A stretch of DNA of 49,907 bases from Fructobacillus ficulneus (GCF_001047075.2 NZ_DF967986.1:1-49907), one strand, 5' to 3'. Counted from the first letter of the stretch, positions 1-11,106 are shown. Numbers and translations: made by a program. The notes: generated from the letters alone by a model not told the origin.

Positions 1-40
1 AAAAAAGCCGATGAGATTATATAATCTCATCGGCTTTTTG
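1..40. terminator. Bidirectional intrinsic terminator
   Basis: A perfect 28-base palindrome (7-34) is preceded by an A run and followed by a T run, so it can terminate on both strands. It ends the minus-strand TetR gene and probably a gene left of the window. Confidence 0.85.
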
Positions 41-65
41 GTGATAATCACCAATTGACAATGTT

Positions 66-653
66 TTATTCTTTTTTCGCCAAATCCACCAGTGAATGGG
101 TAAAGAGGAATAAGAACCTTTCAGAAAAGACTTCTGGTGGAACGGGTTCATCTTCCGTGAGCCAGACACTGATAGCGGCCATAACGGAATTGATGGTTAG
201 CTCAGCGAGCGTTTTGGACGTGAGGCCGTGGACGTTGCCATCTGCACCTTCATAGTAGGGCATTAAGAGGTCAACGTATTGCTTGTTGAGGTAGGGGCGC
301 CAAGCCGGGTCAGCAACGTGGGAGTAGAAGACCCCTAAAAAGTCATGCTTTTCATAGAGGTTGGGGATGATTTCCTCGGCAAAAAAATTTAATAACTCTG
401 GCAGGTCGTAACTCTCTTGGTGTTTGACGAACCGTTTCATGGCTTGAAAGGGTTTATTATCGACGTAGTAATGCAGGGATTGCGTCAACTCGTTGATATT
501 TTGGAAATGATTTTTGTAGATGGCCTGACGGGAGACTCCCAACACTTCGGCAATTTTAGCCAAAGAGATGTCCTTTGGGTTGTCGGCATGACGGGCAACC
601 TGTAAATAGGCATGAAAAATTCGTTCTGTTGTGAGGGGAGAAGGGTTATCCAT
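66..653 (-). CDS. TetR/AcrR-family transcriptional regulator
   Basis: About 195 residues, the usual size for a TetR-family repressor. The N-terminal third has the family's helix-turn-helix (around residues 28-50: SLAKIAEVLGVSRQAIYKNH, with the typical AxxxGVSxxxIYxxF pattern). The rest is helical, as expected for a ligand-binding and dimerisation domain. I chose the ATG at 653; a GTG two codons upstream (659) is also possible. A perfect inverted repeat at 702-717 next to a -10-like hexamer suggests autoregulation. No divergent target gene lies beside it, so its regulon and ligand cannot be read from this window. Confidence 0.8.
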   Translation of the reverse strand: MDNPSPLTTERIFHAYLQVARHADNPKDISLAKIAEVLGVSRQAIYKNHFQNINELTQSLHYYVDNKPFQAMKRFVKHQESYDLPELLNFFAEEIIPNLYEKHDFLGVFYSHVADPAWRPYLNKQYVDLLMPYYEGADGNVHGLTSKTLAELTINSVMAAISVWLTEDEPVPPEVFSERFLFLFTHSLVDLAKKE

Positions 654-684
654 AGGCACCTGCTAACTTTAATTAATTACTCCC

Positions 685-717
685 AGTATAGCACCAAATG
701 TTTCAAAGAGGTTTGAA
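685..717 (-). promoter_or_regulatory. Promoter -10 and palindromic operator of the TetR gene
   Basis: On the minus strand, TATACT (complement of 685-690) is a good -10. At 702-717 the palindrome TTCAAA-GAGG-TTTGAA covers the spacer and -35 region. A symmetric site just upstream of a TetR gene is the classic autoregulatory layout. The -35 itself is poor. Confidence 0.5.
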
Positions 718-750
718 CGGGTCAAGTTAACGAGTGACAACCAAAAGCGG

Positions 751-955
751 TTGAAGTATAAGTACATTTATCGGTAAAATGTAACTATTGTGATACTGAC
801 ATATTTTTGAAATTTTGTAGTGAAGAGAGACACTACCGAAAAATTGTTGGTCGCTTGATGTTCGATGTGTTGTTCCAGTTAATCTATACATAGATTTCCA
901 AGTTTGAAGAAAGAGACTAAGTTATTGAGAGTTAACTTAGTCTCTTTCTTATTCA
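751..955 (+). ncRNA. Candidate small RNA or leftover transcription unit
   Basis: This stretch between the TetR gene and rpoB has no convincing reading frame. It has a promoter-like pair (TTGAAG 751-756, 18-base spacer, TAAAAT 775-780). It ends in a strong hairpin with arms around 907-922 and 935-951 and a T-rich 3' side. Together these would make a transcript of about 165 nt. I do not recognise a known RNA family; it may instead be the relic of a lost gene. Confidence 0.25.
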
Positions 956-1040
956 TATAAAATTGAATTTATAATAATATGACCTAAATTATAATATGGT
1001 AAAGAATGGTCAAAATGCCAGTCGTAGCAGTGGCTAAGAC

Positions 1041-1068
1041 TTGCAATTTTTGAAAATACCCGTATAAT
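1041..1068 (+). promoter_or_regulatory. rpoBC promoter
   Basis: TTGCAA (1041-1046), a 16-base spacer and a perfect TATAAT (1063-1068). It lies about 210 bases before the rpoB start, with no gene between, and predicts a long untranslated leader. Confidence 0.6.
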
Positions 1069-1135
1069 TATTAACAGAAGCACTGTAAATAAATACGGCA
1101 TTTGTGATCTCTTGTCCATAAAAGCCTTCATAATA

Positions 1136-1180
1136 GCAATGCCCGCTCCTTATCACGAGGTGCGAGGCTTGCTTTTTTTG
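1136..1180 (+). promoter_or_regulatory. Terminator-like hairpin in the rpoB leader (possible attenuator)
   Basis: GCAA...CC.CGC (from 1136) pairs with GCG.GG...TTGC (to 1172), and seven T follow directly. It lies downstream of the only good promoter and upstream of rpoB, so it would terminate the rpoBC transcript itself and not an upstream gene. A conditional attenuator is inferred. Confidence 0.45.
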
Positions 1181-1276
1181 TGCCTTTTTGGCCGGAAAAA
1201 CGAAGGAAAATGGAAAATGTAATCAAAATGTAATATTTTATTTGCTCGAACAGTGAAATATAGACGAGGTGATACT

Positions 1277-4200
1277 GTGGCAGGACATTTAGTAAATTAT
1301 GGTAAATACCGTACCCGTCGATCATATGCCAGCATTAAAGAAGTGTTGGATCTTCCAAATTTGATCGAGGTACAACTGGCATCCTACCAATGGTTCTTAG
1401 ATGAAGGAATCAAGGAGATGTTTAACGACATCATGCCAATCGAAGACTTCCAGGGTAAGCTCTCTTTGGAGTACGTGGACTATCAATTGATGGAACCAAA
1501 GTACAACATCGATGAAGCCCGTGAACACGATGCAAACTACTCTGCACCCTTGCACGTAACTTTGCGCTTGACGAACCATGAAACTGGTGAAATCAAGTCC
1601 CAAGACGTTTTCTTTGGTGACTTCCCATTGATGACGGAACAAGGAACATTCATTATCAACGGAGCAGAACGAGTTATCGTTTCTCAGTTGGTTCGTTCAC
1701 CTGGAATCTACTACAACCAAGAAGCTGACAAGAACGGTCGTCCACACTTTGGTACAACTGTTATCCCTAACCGGGGAGCTTGGTTGGAATACGAAACGGA
1801 TGCGAAGGGGATTGCCAACGTCCGCATCGACCGTACTCGTAAGTTGTTGATGACTGAATTGATTCGTTCACTTGGTTTTGGTTCTGACTCAGATATCATT
1901 GATATCTTCTCAGACAGCTATGATGCCTTGAACATGACTTTGGAAAAGGACGTTCACAAGAACATGTCCGATTCCCGTGTTGAAGAATCATTGAAGGACA
2001 TCTACGAACGACTACGTCCGGGAGAACCAAAGACGGCGGATTCATCACGAGCACTTTTGGTCGCTCGTTTCTTCGATCCAAAGCGTTATGATTTGGCACC
2101 GGTTGGTCGTTACAAGATTAACAAGAAGTTGTCTTTGAAGACGCGCTTGTTAAACCAAACTTTGGCCGAAACTTTGGCTGACCCTGATTCAGGTGAAATC
2201 ATTGCCGAAAAGGGAACGGTTGTTGATAAGGCTGTTATGGCTAAGTTAGCACCATTCTTGGATAACCCTGACTTTAAGACGGTTACTTATACACCATCTG
2301 GTGATGCCGTCTTAGAAGACGAAGTTATCTTGCAAAAGATTAAGATTGAATCACCAGAAAACCCCGACAAGACTTTGCTCTTGATTGGTAACGGTCACTT
2401 GCCTGAAAACGAACATAACGTTCGCCCAGCCGATATCTTGGCTGGTATGAACTACTTCTTGAACTTGCAAGAAGGTGTTGGTCAAGTTGATGATATCGAT
2501 CACTTGGGTAACCGTCGTATTCGTTCAGTTGGTGAATTGTTGCAAAACCAATTCCGTATCGGTTTGACTCGGATGGAACGTGTGGTTCGCGAACGGATGT
2601 CAATCCAAGACGCAGCTACTGTAACACCACAACAATTAATTAACATTCGTCCAGTTGTGGCGGCTGTGAAGGAATTCTTTGGTTCATCACAGCTTTCACA
2701 GTTCATGGATCAGACTAACCCATTGGGTGAAATGAACCACAAGCGTCGTTTGTCAGCCCTTGGCCCTGGTGGTTTGACTCGTGACCGTGCCGGTGTTGAA
2801 GTTCGAGATGTTCACTATACTCACTATGGTCGAATTGATCCGATTGAAACGCCAGAAGGTCCTAACATCGGTTTGATTAACTCTTTGGCCACTTATGGTC
2901 GTATCAACAAGTATGGTTTCATTGAAACACCATACCGTCGTGTTGATTGGGGAACCCACAAGGTTACCGAAAAGATTGATTACCTAACTGCCGATGAAGA
3001 AGACAACTACATCGTTGCCCAAGCCAACACGGAATTGGAAGACGATGGTTCATTCATCCACAAGACAGCCATGGCTCGTTTTGGTGAAGAAAACGTTGAA
3101 ACACCAGTCGACAAGATTGATTATGTCGATGTTTCCCCTAAGCAAGTTGTTTCTGTTGGAACATCTGTTATTCCTTTCTTGGAAAACGATGATTCCAACC
3201 GTGCCTTGATGGGAGCCAACATGCAGCGTCAGGCCGTTCCTTTGCTTGACCCTCATGCACCAATCGTTGGTACTGGTGTTGAATATAAGGCTGCCCACGA
3301 TTCTGGTGCTGCTATTATCTCAACTGCCGGTGGTGAAGTTGAATACGTTGATGCCAAGGAAATTCGTGTCCGTCGTGAAGATGGTCAATTGGATACCTAC
3401 GAATTGATGAAGTTCCGCCGTTCAAACGGTGGTAAGAACTATAACCAAAAGCCAATTGTTAAGGTTGGAGAACAAATCGATGCCGATCAAGTATTGGCCG
3501 ATGGACCTTCAATGGAAAAGGGTGAATTAGCCTTGGGTCAAAACCCATTAATCGCCTTTATGACTTGGCACGGTTATAACTTCGAAGATGCCATCGTTTT
3601 GAACGAACGTTTGGTCCGTGAAGATGTTTATACATCAATTCACATCGAAGAATATGATTCAGAGGCTCGTGATACAAAACTTGGCCCTGAAGAAATTACC
3701 CGTGAAATCCCTAACACTGGGGAAGAACAACTTAAAGACTTGGACGAAAACGGAATTATCCGGATTGGTGCCGAAGTTAAGGACGGCGACATCTTGGTTG
3801 GTAAGGTGACACCAAAGGGTGTGACTGATTTGTCAGCCGAAGAACGTTTGCTCCATGCCATCTTTGGAGAAAAAGCTCGCGAAGTTCGCGATACTTCTTT
3901 GAAGGTTCCGCACGGTGGTGGCGGGGTTGTTCAATCTGTCCGCATCTACACACCTGAAAATGGTGATGAGTTGGCCCCAGGGGTTAACATGATGGTTCGT
4001 GTTTATATTGCGCAAAAGCGTAAGATTCAAGTTGGTGACAAGATGGCCGGTCGTCACGGAAACAAGGGTACTGTTTCAGTCGTTGTTCCTGAAGAAGACA
4101 TGCCATACATGCCAGATGGAACTCCAATTGATATCTTGCTTTCACCCATGGGTGTGCCATCACGTATGAACATTGGGCAGGTTTTGGAATTGCACCTTGG

Positions 4201-4897
4201 TTTTGCCGCTAAGAAGTTAGGCATCCACGTTGCTTCTCCTGTCTTTGATGGTGCTTCTGATGATGAAATCGAAGAAGCATTGGCCGAAGCTGGTTTGCCA
4301 CAAGATGGTAAGTCTGTTGTTTATGATGGACAAACTGGTGAAGCCTTCGACAAGCGCGTTGCCGTTGGTGTGATGCACTATATGAAGTTGGCCCACATGG
4401 TCGACGACAAGATTCACGCCCGGTCAATCGGCCCTTACTCTCTTGTTACACAACAGCCTTTGGGTGGAAAAGCTCAATTCGGTGGACAGCGTTTCGGAGA
4501 AATGGAAGTTTGGGCACTGGAAGCTTATGGTGCCGCTTATACTTTGCAAGAAATCTTGACTTACAAGTCGGATGACGTTGCTGGCCGTGTTAAGGTTTAT
4601 GAATCAATCATCAAGGGCGAAGCAATCCCTAAGCCAGGTGTGCCGGAATCATTCCGAGTTTTGGTGAAGGAATTGCAAGCCTTGGGACTTGACATGCGTG
4701 TCTTGGACCAAACTGGTGAAGCAGTTCAATTGAAGCAAATGGACGAAGACGACTCAGTCTTGCCTGTTGATGCTTTGGAAAAGTTGGCTCGAACAAACCC
4801 TGATTTGCTTAACCGTGATGATGAAGAAGTTAAGGTAGCCTTTGATAAGGTTGGGGATGAAGCAACTCCGGTTGCCCCAACTGATGAACAAGAATAA
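1277..4897 (+). CDS. rpoB: DNA-directed RNA polymerase subunit beta
   Basis: Beta subunit of RNA polymerase, 1206 residues, full length. Family signatures are present: PNLIEVQ near the N-terminus, the rifampicin-pocket region including [33 protein letters not shown], and [17 protein letters not shown] near the C-terminus. I start it at the GTG at 1277, which gives the standard [10 protein letters not shown] beginning, with a ribosome site (GAGGTGA) at 1265-1271. A GTG eight codons upstream (1253) is less likely. It is followed after 22 bases by rpoC. The gene has its own promoter and is not downstream of rplJL as in Bacillus; see findings. Confidence 0.99.
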   Translation: MAGHLVNYGKYRTRRSYASIKEVLDLPNLIEVQLASYQWFLDEGIKEMFNDIMPIEDFQGKLSLEYVDYQLMEPKYNIDEAREHDANYSAPLHVTLRLTNHETGEIKSQDVFFGDFPLMTEQGTFIINGAERVIVSQLVRSPGIYYNQEADKNGRPHFGTTVIPNRGAWLEYETDAKGIANVRIDRTRKLLMTELIRSLGFGSDSDIIDIFSDSYDALNMTLEKDVHKNMSDSRVEESLKDIYERLRPGEPKTADSSRALLVARFFDPKRYDLAPVGRYKINKKLSLKTRLLNQTLAETLADPDSGEIIAEKGTVVDKAVMAKLAPFLDNPDFKTVTYTPSGDAVLEDEVILQKIKIESPENPDKTLLLIGNGHLPENEHNVRPADILAGMNYFLNLQEGVGQVDDIDHLGNRRIRSVGELLQNQFRIGLTRMERVVRERMSIQDAATVTPQQLINIRPVVAAVKEFFGSSQLSQFMDQTNPLGEMNHKRRLSALGPGGLTRDRAGVEVRDVHYTHYGRIDPIETPEGPNIGLINSLATYGRINKYGFIETPYRRVDWGTHKVTEKIDYLTADEEDNYIVAQANTELEDDGSFIHKTAMARFGEENVETPVDKIDYVDVSPKQVVSVGTSVIPFLENDDSNRALMGANMQRQAVPLLDPHAPIVGTGVEYKAAHDSGAAIISTAGGEVEYVDAKEIRVRREDGQLDTYELMKFRRSNGGKNYNQKPIVKVGEQIDADQVLADGPSMEKGELALGQNPLIAFMTWHGYNFEDAIVLNERLVREDVYTSIHIEEYDSEARDTKLGPEEITREIPNTGEEQLKDLDENGIIRIGAEVKDGDILVGKVTPKGVTDLSAEERLLHAIFGEKAREVRDTSLKVPHGGGGVVQSVRIYTPENGDELAPGVNMMVRVYIAQKRKIQVGDKMAGRHGNKGTVSVVVPEEDMPYMPDGTPIDILLSPMGVPSRMNIGQVLELHLGFAAKKLGIHVASPVFDGASDDEIEEALAEAGLPQDGKSVVYDGQTGEAFDKRVAVGVMHYMKLAHMVDDKIHARSIGPYSLVTQQPLGGKAQFGGQRFGEMEVWALEAYGAAYTLQEILTYKSDDVAGRVKVYESIIKGEAIPKPGVPESFRVLVKELQALGLDMRVLDQTGEAVQLKQMDEDDSVLPVDALEKLARTNPDLLNRDDEEVKVAFDKVGDEATPVAPTDEQE

Positions 4898-4919
4898 TTA
4901 AAGAAAGGTGACCGAATAG

Positions 4920-7900
4920 ATGGCAATCGATGTTAATAAGTTCGAAAGTATGCAAATCGGTCTGGCCTCACCTGATCAAATCCATGACTGGTCTCATGGA
5001 GAAGTCAAGAAGCCTGAAACGATTAACTATCGAACTCTCAAGCCCGAAAAAGATGGCTTGTTTGATGAACGAATCTTTGGTCCAACTAAGGATTACGAAT
5101 GTGCCTGTGGAAAGTACAAGCGCATCCGTTATAAGGGAATCGTCTGTGACCGCTGTGGTGTTGAAGTTACTTCAGCCAAGGTTCGTCGCGAACGCATGGG
5201 GCACATTGAATTAGCTGCTCCTGTAACCCACATCTGGTACTTCAAGGGAATCCCTTCACGAATGGGATTGGTCTTGGATATGTCACCCCGCTCATTGGAA
5301 GAAATTATCTATTTCGCTTCTTATGTCGTGGTTGAACCAGGGGAAGCACCCGTTGAAAAGAAGCAATTGTTGACGGAACGTGAGTATCGTGACTACAAGA
5401 AGGAATTCGGTGCTAACTTTAAGGCTGGCATGGGTGCCGAAGCTGTTAAGGAATTGTTGGCTAATGTTGATTTGGCCGGCGAAGCCGATGCTTTGAAGCA
5501 CGAATTGCAAGAAGCAACTGGTCAAAAGCGTGTCCGTGCGGTTCGTCGTTTGGATATTATTGAGGCCTTCTTGCAATCAGACAACAAGCCAGAGTGGATG
5601 GTCATGGATGTTATCCCTGTTATCCCACCTGACTTGCGTCCAATGGTTCAATTAGAAGGTGGCCGTTTCGCCACTTCTGATTTGAACGATTTGTACCGTC
5701 GTGTTATCAACCGTAACAACCGTTTAAAGCGATTGTTCGACTTGCATGCTCCTGGCATCATCGTTCAAAACGAAAAGCGGATGTTGCAAGAAGCCGTTGA
5801 TGCTTTGATGGATAACGGTCGTCGTGGCCGTCCAGTTTCTGGACCAGGTAACCGACCATTGAAGTCTTTGTCTCACATGTTGAAGGGAAAGCAAGGACGT
5901 TTCCGTCAAAACTTGCTTGGTAAGCGTGTCGATTATTCTGGTCGTTCAGTTATCGATGTTGGTCCATTCTTGAAGATGAACCAAATGGGCTTGCCTCGTC
6001 CAATGGCAATCGAATTGTTCCGCCCATTCATCATGCGCGAATTGACGAAGCGTGGCCTTGCAGGCAACGTTAAGTCAGCTAAGCGTAAGATTGACAAGGC
6101 TGATGAAGATGTCATGGATGTTTTGGAAGATGTAATCAAGGAACACCCAGTTCTTTTGAACCGAGCACCTACATTGCACCGTCTTGGAATCCAGGCCTTT
6201 GAACCAGTTTTGGTTTCTGGTAAGGCGATGCGTTTGCACCCATTGATCTGTGAAGCCTATAACGCCGATTTCGATGGTGATCAGATGGCCATTCACGTGC
6301 CTTTGTCTGATGAAGCTCAAGCTGAAGCGCGTTTGTTGATGCTTGCTGCAGGTCACATCTTGGCTCCTAAGGATGGAAAGCCAATCGTTGCTCCTTCACA
6401 GGATATGGTGATTGGTAACTACTACTTGACGACTGAAGAAGAAGGTCGTGAAGGCGAAGGTATGATTTTCTCATCTGTTGACGAAGCCCGTTTGGCCTTT
6501 GAAAACAAGTTTGTGCACTATCATACTCGTGTTGGAATTCAGACAGCATCATTCCCTGAAGAAAAGCCATTTACGGCTGACCAACGCACTAAGATTATGG
6601 TGACATCAGTTGGTAAGTTGCTCTTCAACGAAATCTTGCCAACAGAATTCCCTTATATCAACGAACCTTCTGACGATAACTTCAAGGGACTTTCAGACGA
6701 CTTCTTCATGGAAGCCGGAGAAGACATTCATGACTTCTTGGATAACCGTGAAATTATTAAGCCGTTTAAGAAGGGCTTCTTGTCAGATATCATTGCTGAA
6801 GTTTACAAGCGCTACAAGGTTACTGAAACTTCATTGCTTTTGGACCGCATGAAGGACTTGGGTTACGATATTTCAACTCAATCTGGATTGACTGTTGCCA
6901 TGACCGATGTTACGGAATTGGCCGACAAGCCTCAAATTTTGGCTGACGCCCATAGTGAAGTTGAACAAATCACTAAGCAATTCCGTCGTGGATTGATTAC
7001 TGATTCAGAACGTTATCAACGAGTTGTTGATGTTTGGTCAAAGGCCAAAGATAAGATTCAAGACGAATTGATGGCAACCTTCGACCCTAAGAACCCAATC
7101 TATATGATGCAGGATTCAGGGGCTCGAGGAAACATTTCGAACTTCGTCCAGTTGGCCGGAATGCGTGGATTGATGGCTGGACCTGGTGGTAAGATTATCG
7201 AATTGCCAGTTACTTCGAACTTCCGTGACGGTTTGACTGTTATGGAAATGTTTATCTCAACCCACGGTGCTCGTAAGGGTATGTCTGATACGGCCTTGAA
7301 GACGGCCAACTCAGGTTACTTGACTCGTCGTTTGGTCGATGTTGCCCAAGATGTTATCGTCCGTGAATACGACAACGGTTCTGACCGTGGTGTTGCTGTT
7401 CGTGCGATTATCGATGGTAGCTCATTGGTTGAACCATTGTACGACCGAATCCTTGGTCGTTACGCAATGAAGTCAGTCTTTGATCCAGAAACTGGTGAAA
7501 AGATTGTCGCTCGTAACGAAATGATTGACGAAGATGCTGCTAAGAAGATTGACCAAGCTGGTATCGAAGAAGTTACTATTCGTTCCGTCTTTACTTCAAC
7601 CACTGAACACGGAGTTTCTGTCTTGGATTATGGACGAAACTTGGCCACTGGTGAAGAAGTTGAAGTTGGTGAAGCCGTTGGTACTGTTGCCGCCCAATCA
7701 ATTGGGGAACCTGGTACGCAGTTGACCATGCGTAACTTCCACATGGGTGGAGTTGCCGGTGGAAACGATATCACGCAAGGTTTGCCTCGTGTGCAGGAAA
7801 TTGTTGAAGCTCGTATCCCTAAGGGTCGTGCTGAAATTTCTGAAGTCACAGGTAAGATTACGACTATCGAAGAAAATCCAGCTGAACGGACAAAGGAAGT

Positions 7901-8576
7901 TACGATTGAGGGTGAAACTGATACTCGTACTTATACTTTGCCTTTGACAGCCCGCATGCGCTTCGGTGAAGGCGATTTGATCCAACGTGGTGATGCCATC
8001 AACGAAGGACCAATCGATCCGAAGGAATTGTTGGCCGTTACGGACACTTTGACTGCAGAATCATACATGTTGTCAGAAATCCAAAAGGTTTACCGTTTGC
8101 AGGGTATCGAAGTTTCCGACAAGCACATCGAAGTTATGATTCGTCAAATGCTTCGTAAGATCCGAATCATGGATCCAGGTCAGACTGACTTGTTGCCAGG
8201 AACTTTGATGGATATTGCTGACTTTAAGCGTGCGAACGAACCAGCTTTGTTCGCCGGCAAGACTCCAGCGACTGCTCGCCCAGTCTTGCTTGGAATTACT
8301 AAGGCTGCCTTGGAAACTAATTCATTCTTGTCAGCTGCATCATTCCAAGAAACAACTCGTGTCTTGACTGATGCTGCTATCCGTGGCAAGAACGATCCAC
8401 TTGTTGGATTGAAGGAAAATGTTATCATTGGTAAGATTATTCCTGCCGGAACTGGAATGGCTGAATATCGTAAGATTAAGCCTGAAGTTGTTGGTGAAGT
8501 TGTTGCTCAACCTGAAAATTCAGATGACATTCAATCTTTGGACGACGTTGCCCACACGATTGATGGCCAAGATTAA
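4920..8576 (+). CDS. rpoC: DNA-directed RNA polymerase subunit beta'
   Basis: Catalytic beta' subunit, 1218 residues. The N-terminal zinc site is intact (CACGKY...CDRCG, residues about 60-80). The catalytic magnesium loop NADFDGDQM begins at residue 448. The trigger-loop and bridge-helix regions follow ([23 protein letters not shown]), and the C-terminal [16 protein letters not shown] segment is present. ATG start with AAAGAAAGGTG just upstream. It is co-transcribed with rpoB and ended by a hairpin at 8586. Confidence 0.99.
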   Translation: MAIDVNKFESMQIGLASPDQIHDWSHGEVKKPETINYRTLKPEKDGLFDERIFGPTKDYECACGKYKRIRYKGIVCDRCGVEVTSAKVRRERMGHIELAAPVTHIWYFKGIPSRMGLVLDMSPRSLEEIIYFASYVVVEPGEAPVEKKQLLTEREYRDYKKEFGANFKAGMGAEAVKELLANVDLAGEADALKHELQEATGQKRVRAVRRLDIIEAFLQSDNKPEWMVMDVIPVIPPDLRPMVQLEGGRFATSDLNDLYRRVINRNNRLKRLFDLHAPGIIVQNEKRMLQEAVDALMDNGRRGRPVSGPGNRPLKSLSHMLKGKQGRFRQNLLGKRVDYSGRSVIDVGPFLKMNQMGLPRPMAIELFRPFIMRELTKRGLAGNVKSAKRKIDKADEDVMDVLEDVIKEHPVLLNRAPTLHRLGIQAFEPVLVSGKAMRLHPLICEAYNADFDGDQMAIHVPLSDEAQAEARLLMLAAGHILAPKDGKPIVAPSQDMVIGNYYLTTEEEGREGEGMIFSSVDEARLAFENKFVHYHTRVGIQTASFPEEKPFTADQRTKIMVTSVGKLLFNEILPTEFPYINEPSDDNFKGLSDDFFMEAGEDIHDFLDNREIIKPFKKGFLSDIIAEVYKRYKVTETSLLLDRMKDLGYDISTQSGLTVAMTDVTELADKPQILADAHSEVEQITKQFRRGLITDSERYQRVVDVWSKAKDKIQDELMATFDPKNPIYMMQDSGARGNISNFVQLAGMRGLMAGPGGKIIELPVTSNFRDGLTVMEMFISTHGARKGMSDTALKTANSGYLTRRLVDVAQDVIVREYDNGSDRGVAVRAIIDGSSLVEPLYDRILGRYAMKSVFDPETGEKIVARNEMIDEDAAKKIDQAGIEEVTIRSVFTSTTEHGVSVLDYGRNLATGEEVEVGEAVGTVAAQSIGEPGTQLTMRNFHMGGVAGGNDITQGLPRVQEIVEARIPKGRAEISEVTGKITTIEENPAERTKEVTIEGETDTRTYTLPLTARMRFGEGDLIQRGDAINEGPIDPKELLAVTDTLTAESYMLSEIQKVYRLQGIEVSDKHIEVMIRQMLRKIRIMDPGQTDLLPGTLMDIADFKRANEPALFAGKTPATARPVLLGITKAALETNSFLSAASFQETTRVLTDAAIRGKNDPLVGLKENVIIGKIIPAGTGMAEYRKIKPEVVGEVVAQPENSDDIQSLDDVAHTIDGQD

Positions 8577-8585
8577 TTTCTTGGG

Positions 8586-8611
8586 AAAAACCAGCGAAAG
8601 CTGGTTTTTTT
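8586..8611 (+). terminator. rpoBC terminator
   Basis: AAAAACCAGC-GAAA-GCTGG followed by seven T, nine bases after the rpoC stop: a textbook intrinsic terminator with a GNRA loop. Confidence 0.92.
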
Positions 8612-8668
8612 ATTGTTCAAAGCGCCTGAGTACGGTAGACTAGAAATAGATTTTAAAACGAGGCAATT

Positions 8669-9115
8669 ATGAAAAAAGTAGAAATTCAATGGAACCCCTG
8701 GGTTCAAAAATTAAGCAAAACCAAGTTGTGGTCAATCTTTGGAGGGGCGATAGTAATTTTGTTAGCCTTGCTAGGCTTACAATTTGCAAGTGGTAATGAA
8801 CCATACAATCCGAACTGGTTTGTCTATTGTTTTACCATTTTTTACGCATTTGCATTTTGCCCAATTGGGGAGCAAATGCAATTTCGACTTTTCCCGAAGT
8901 CAATCCCACATAACCAGTACCAGGTAACGACTTGGGGGCAGTGGAAGCAAGCAATGTTGATTTCATTTGTTTTGATAATTACGTCATTGCTATTCTGGCC
9001 GATTCAAAAGCAGGGTGAAATTGCGATTCATTTGATTGCTGCACTAATCGCCGGATTCCTAATTATGTGGGGAATCCGCATGGTTCAAGGCATGCTGGCA
9101 AATAAAAAAGGGTAA
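8669..9115 (+). CDS. Hypothetical four-helix membrane protein
   Basis: 148 residues with four likely membrane helices at about 22-40, 50-68, 92-110 and 116-136, joined by short loops. The conserved-looking loop CPIGEQMQFRLFPKS follows helix 2. ATG start with an AACGAGG ribosome site. I do not recognise the family. It stands alone between the rpoC terminator and mrnC, and no function can be assigned. Confidence 0.7.
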   Translation: MKKVEIQWNPWVQKLSKTKLWSIFGGAIVILLALLGLQFASGNEPYNPNWFVYCFTIFYAFAFCPIGEQMQFRLFPKSIPHNQYQVTTWGQWKQAMLISFVLIITSLLFWPIQKQGEIAIHLIAALIAGFLIMWGIRMVQGMLANKKG

Positions 9116-9293
9116 TCACGCTTTTTATACCAAGCAATTTGGGATATTTTCAAGGAAAAAGTTTGGAATTGTTCATTTATGCTAATTTTTAGCGAAAATA
9201 TGGCAAATTCGGGGTTTTGACTTGGCAAAAAATGCTGTCCCTGTTATTGTCAAGGTGTTAATAGCCAGGTTGAACCGTAATAAAAGGAAAAAC

Positions 9294-9707
9294 ATGGAAC
9301 AATTAGACTATCAACAAATGAATGGGTTGTCGCTAGCTTATATTGGTGATGCGATTTATGAACTCACGGTGCGCAATCATTTGGTGTCATTAGGGTTAAC
9401 CAAGGTAAACGACTTGCAAAAAAAGTCGCGCGACTATGTTTCGGCAAAAGCACACGCTGCCTTATATCAGTTGATGGAAGAAAACCATTATTTGAATGAT
9501 GAAGAAATGGTTTACTTTAAACGAGGCCGCAATGCCAAGTCGTATACAAAAGCGAAGAATACAAATGTTGTTGCTTATCGAATCTCAACGGGGGTTGAGG
9601 CAATGATTGGTTATCTGTATTTATCGCAACAGCAAGAACGTTTAACCGAAATGATGGAATGGATTTTTATCCAAGTTGAAAGTGGGAAAACCAATGAAAG
9701 CAGATGA
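9294..9707 (+). CDS. mrnC: Mini-ribonuclease III
   Basis: Mini-III ribonuclease, which in Bacillus matures the ends of 23S rRNA precursor. It has a bare RNase III catalytic domain (137 residues) without the double-stranded-RNA-binding domain. The signature YIGDAIYELTVR has catalytic D19, and the second acidic motif GVEAMIGYLYL is present. I chose ATG 9294 (AAAAGGAAAAAC upstream) over a TTG at 9222. In Firmicutes it normally sits between cysS and rlmB; rlmB follows and overlaps by 14 bases, but cysS is not upstream here. Confidence 0.93.
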   Translation: MEQLDYQQMNGLSLAYIGDAIYELTVRNHLVSLGLTKVNDLQKKSRDYVSAKAHAALYQLMEENHYLNDEEMVYFKRGRNAKSYTKAKNTNVVAYRISTGVEAMIGYLYLSQQQERLTEMMEWIFIQVESGKTNESR

Positions 9708-10446
9708 ACAAACACCGGCCTTTGTCTATGGCCATCATGCTGTAGTGGAGACACTGAAGCAAAAGAAAGCAATTAATAAACTTTGGTTGCAACCAGGGCT
9801 ACAACCCCGAGTGGAACGAGAAGTTAGTCAACTAGCAAAAGCGCAAGGAATTGTTATTCAACAGGCCCCCAAAGCAAAATTAGATGAATTAGCCGATGGT
9901 GGTAATCACCAAGGGTTGGTTTTGTCTGTTGCGGCCTTTGAATATGCTAGCCTTGATGATTTATTTGCTAACGCAGCTGAAAAGAACGAAGAACCGTTTT
10001 TCTTGATTTTAGATGAAATTGAAGACCCCCATAATCTGGGATCAATTTTAAGAACAGCTGATGCAGCCGGAATTCACGGTGTTATTATTCCTAAGCGTCG
10101 GGCCGTTCAATTAACAGGAACGGTTGCTAAAAGTTCCACTGGGGCCATTGAACACGTTCCCGTATGCCGAGTAACAAACTTGGTGCAAACGGTTAAGACA
10201 CTCAAGGAACGTGGTATCTGGGTCTTTGGAACCGATATGGCTGGACAAGACTATCGGTCTTGGGATGCCAAAGGGGCAACAGCTTTGGTGATTGGTAACG
10301 AAGGCAAAGGCATTTCGCCATTACTTAAGAAACAAGTTGATGGCATGCTAACCATTCCAATGATTGGACATGTCCAATCATTGAATGCTAGTGTGGCCGC
10401 TAGTTTGTTGATTTATCAAGGATTTAGTTCGCGACACCCTCGCTAA
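9694..10446 (+). CDS. rlmB: 23S rRNA (guanosine-2'-O-)-methyltransferase RlmB
   Basis: SpoU/TrmH-class methyltransferase of 250 residues. The N-terminal substrate-binding domain starts FVYGHHAVVETL. The knotted SAM-binding domain shows all three family motifs: NLGSILRTADAAG, GNEGKGIS and IPMIGHVQSLNASVAA. In this family it modifies G2251 of 23S rRNA. I chose ATG 9694, which overlaps the end of mrnC and implies translational coupling; a TTG at 9676 is the alternative. Its stop lies 35 bases before the sigma factor start. Confidence 0.95.
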   Translation: MKADEQTPAFVYGHHAVVETLKQKKAINKLWLQPGLQPRVEREVSQLAKAQGIVIQQAPKAKLDELADGGNHQGLVLSVAAFEYASLDDLFANAAEKNEEPFFLILDEIEDPHNLGSILRTADAAGIHGVIIPKRRAVQLTGTVAKSSTGAIEHVPVCRVTNLVQTVKTLKERGIWVFGTDMAGQDYRSWDAKGATALVIGNEGKGISPLLKKQVDGMLTIPMIGHVQSLNASVAASLLIYQGFSSRHPR

Positions 10447-10454
10447 GGTGGCTG

Positions 10455-10483
10455 ATTGAAGCCGCCGTTAGGAGGGCTTCAAT
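10455..10483 (+). promoter_or_regulatory. Hairpin enclosing the sigma-factor ribosome binding site
   Basis: ATTGAAGCC (10455-10463) is perfectly complementary to GGCTTCAAT (10475-10483). The Shine-Dalgarno GGAGG (10471-10475) lies in the 11-base loop and at the edge of the stem, and the first two bases of the ATG (10482) are paired. Seen directly; translational control is inferred. Confidence 0.65.
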
Positions 10484-11054
10484 GATCACAAACACAAGGA
10501 AAGAACGAATTCATAAGGCATTACTTGCAGCACAACAAGGTGATGAAGAAGCATACAGCTTGTTATATGATGATTTAAAGGGTCTGTCTTTTAAAATTTA
10601 TTTTAATTTTTTACATGGTTCTTACCGGTCTGATGATTGGGAATCCGACGCCTTAGAAGTTTTGTTGCGGTGTGTTCAGCACTATGACTGTCAAAATAAT
10701 CGAGCGTTATTTTCAACTTACTACATGACAGCTCTCCACCATAAGGCTGTTGATCGGCTGCGAGAAATGTACTCGCGAAACAAGCGGATTGAGCAAAAAA
10801 TGTTGTACTACAATGGTTTAGACGCGCCGTGCATTGATATTAGGACCGAAAATTATAATCCAGAAGAAATTGCCATTACTCGAGCAGCAATCGAAGAAAT
10901 GGCAATTCCTAAAAATGCCGATTATCGGAAGGTTGTTGCCTTCCTAATTGGTCAGGGACCAAAGCTCCACCAACCAGGGGCCCAAACTGAACCAGTCATT
11001 CGGGTTTCGTATCGGTTTAAAAAATTATTATTAAAGCATTTGCGCCAACACTAA
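10482..11054 (+). CDS. SigH/ComX-like alternative sigma factor
   Basis: 190 residues resembling sigma-70 region 2: an N-terminal helix pair (KALLAAQQGDEEAYSLLYDDL), then SDDWESDALEVLLRCVQHYD and a FSTYYMTALHHKAVDRLRE segment matching the core-binding and -10-binding helices. The C-terminal region-4 part is weak. The position after mrnC-rlmB and before rpmG-secE-nusG is exactly that of sigH in Bacillus, which supports the call. In lactic acid bacteria this gene drives late competence genes. Bacillus yacP, normally between rlmB and sigH, is missing. ATG with a strong ribosome site held in a hairpin loop. Confidence 0.75.
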   Translation: MITNTRKERIHKALLAAQQGDEEAYSLLYDDLKGLSFKIYFNFLHGSYRSDDWESDALEVLLRCVQHYDCQNNRALFSTYYMTALHHKAVDRLREMYSRNKRIEQKMLYYNGLDAPCIDIRTENYNPEEIAITRAAIEEMAIPKNADYRKVVAFLIGQGPKLHQPGAQTEPVIRVSYRFKKLLLKHLRQH

Positions 11055-11055
11055 G

Positions 11056-11084
11056 TTGTCAAATGGCATTAAAGATGCTATTAT
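11056..11084 (+). promoter_or_regulatory. Promoter of rpmG-secE
   Basis: TTGTCA (11056-11061), 17-base spacer, TATTAT (11079-11084), directly after the sigma-factor stop and 22 bases before rpmG. Good match to a housekeeping promoter. Confidence 0.65.
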
Positions 11085-11106
11085 AGACACTTAGTGAGGT
11101 AAAATT

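Noticed and set aside
949-1325. Two minus-strand frames of 60 and 65 codons before rpoB
   Set aside because: They overlap the rpoB promoter, leader and first codons on the opposite strand and have no ribosome sites.
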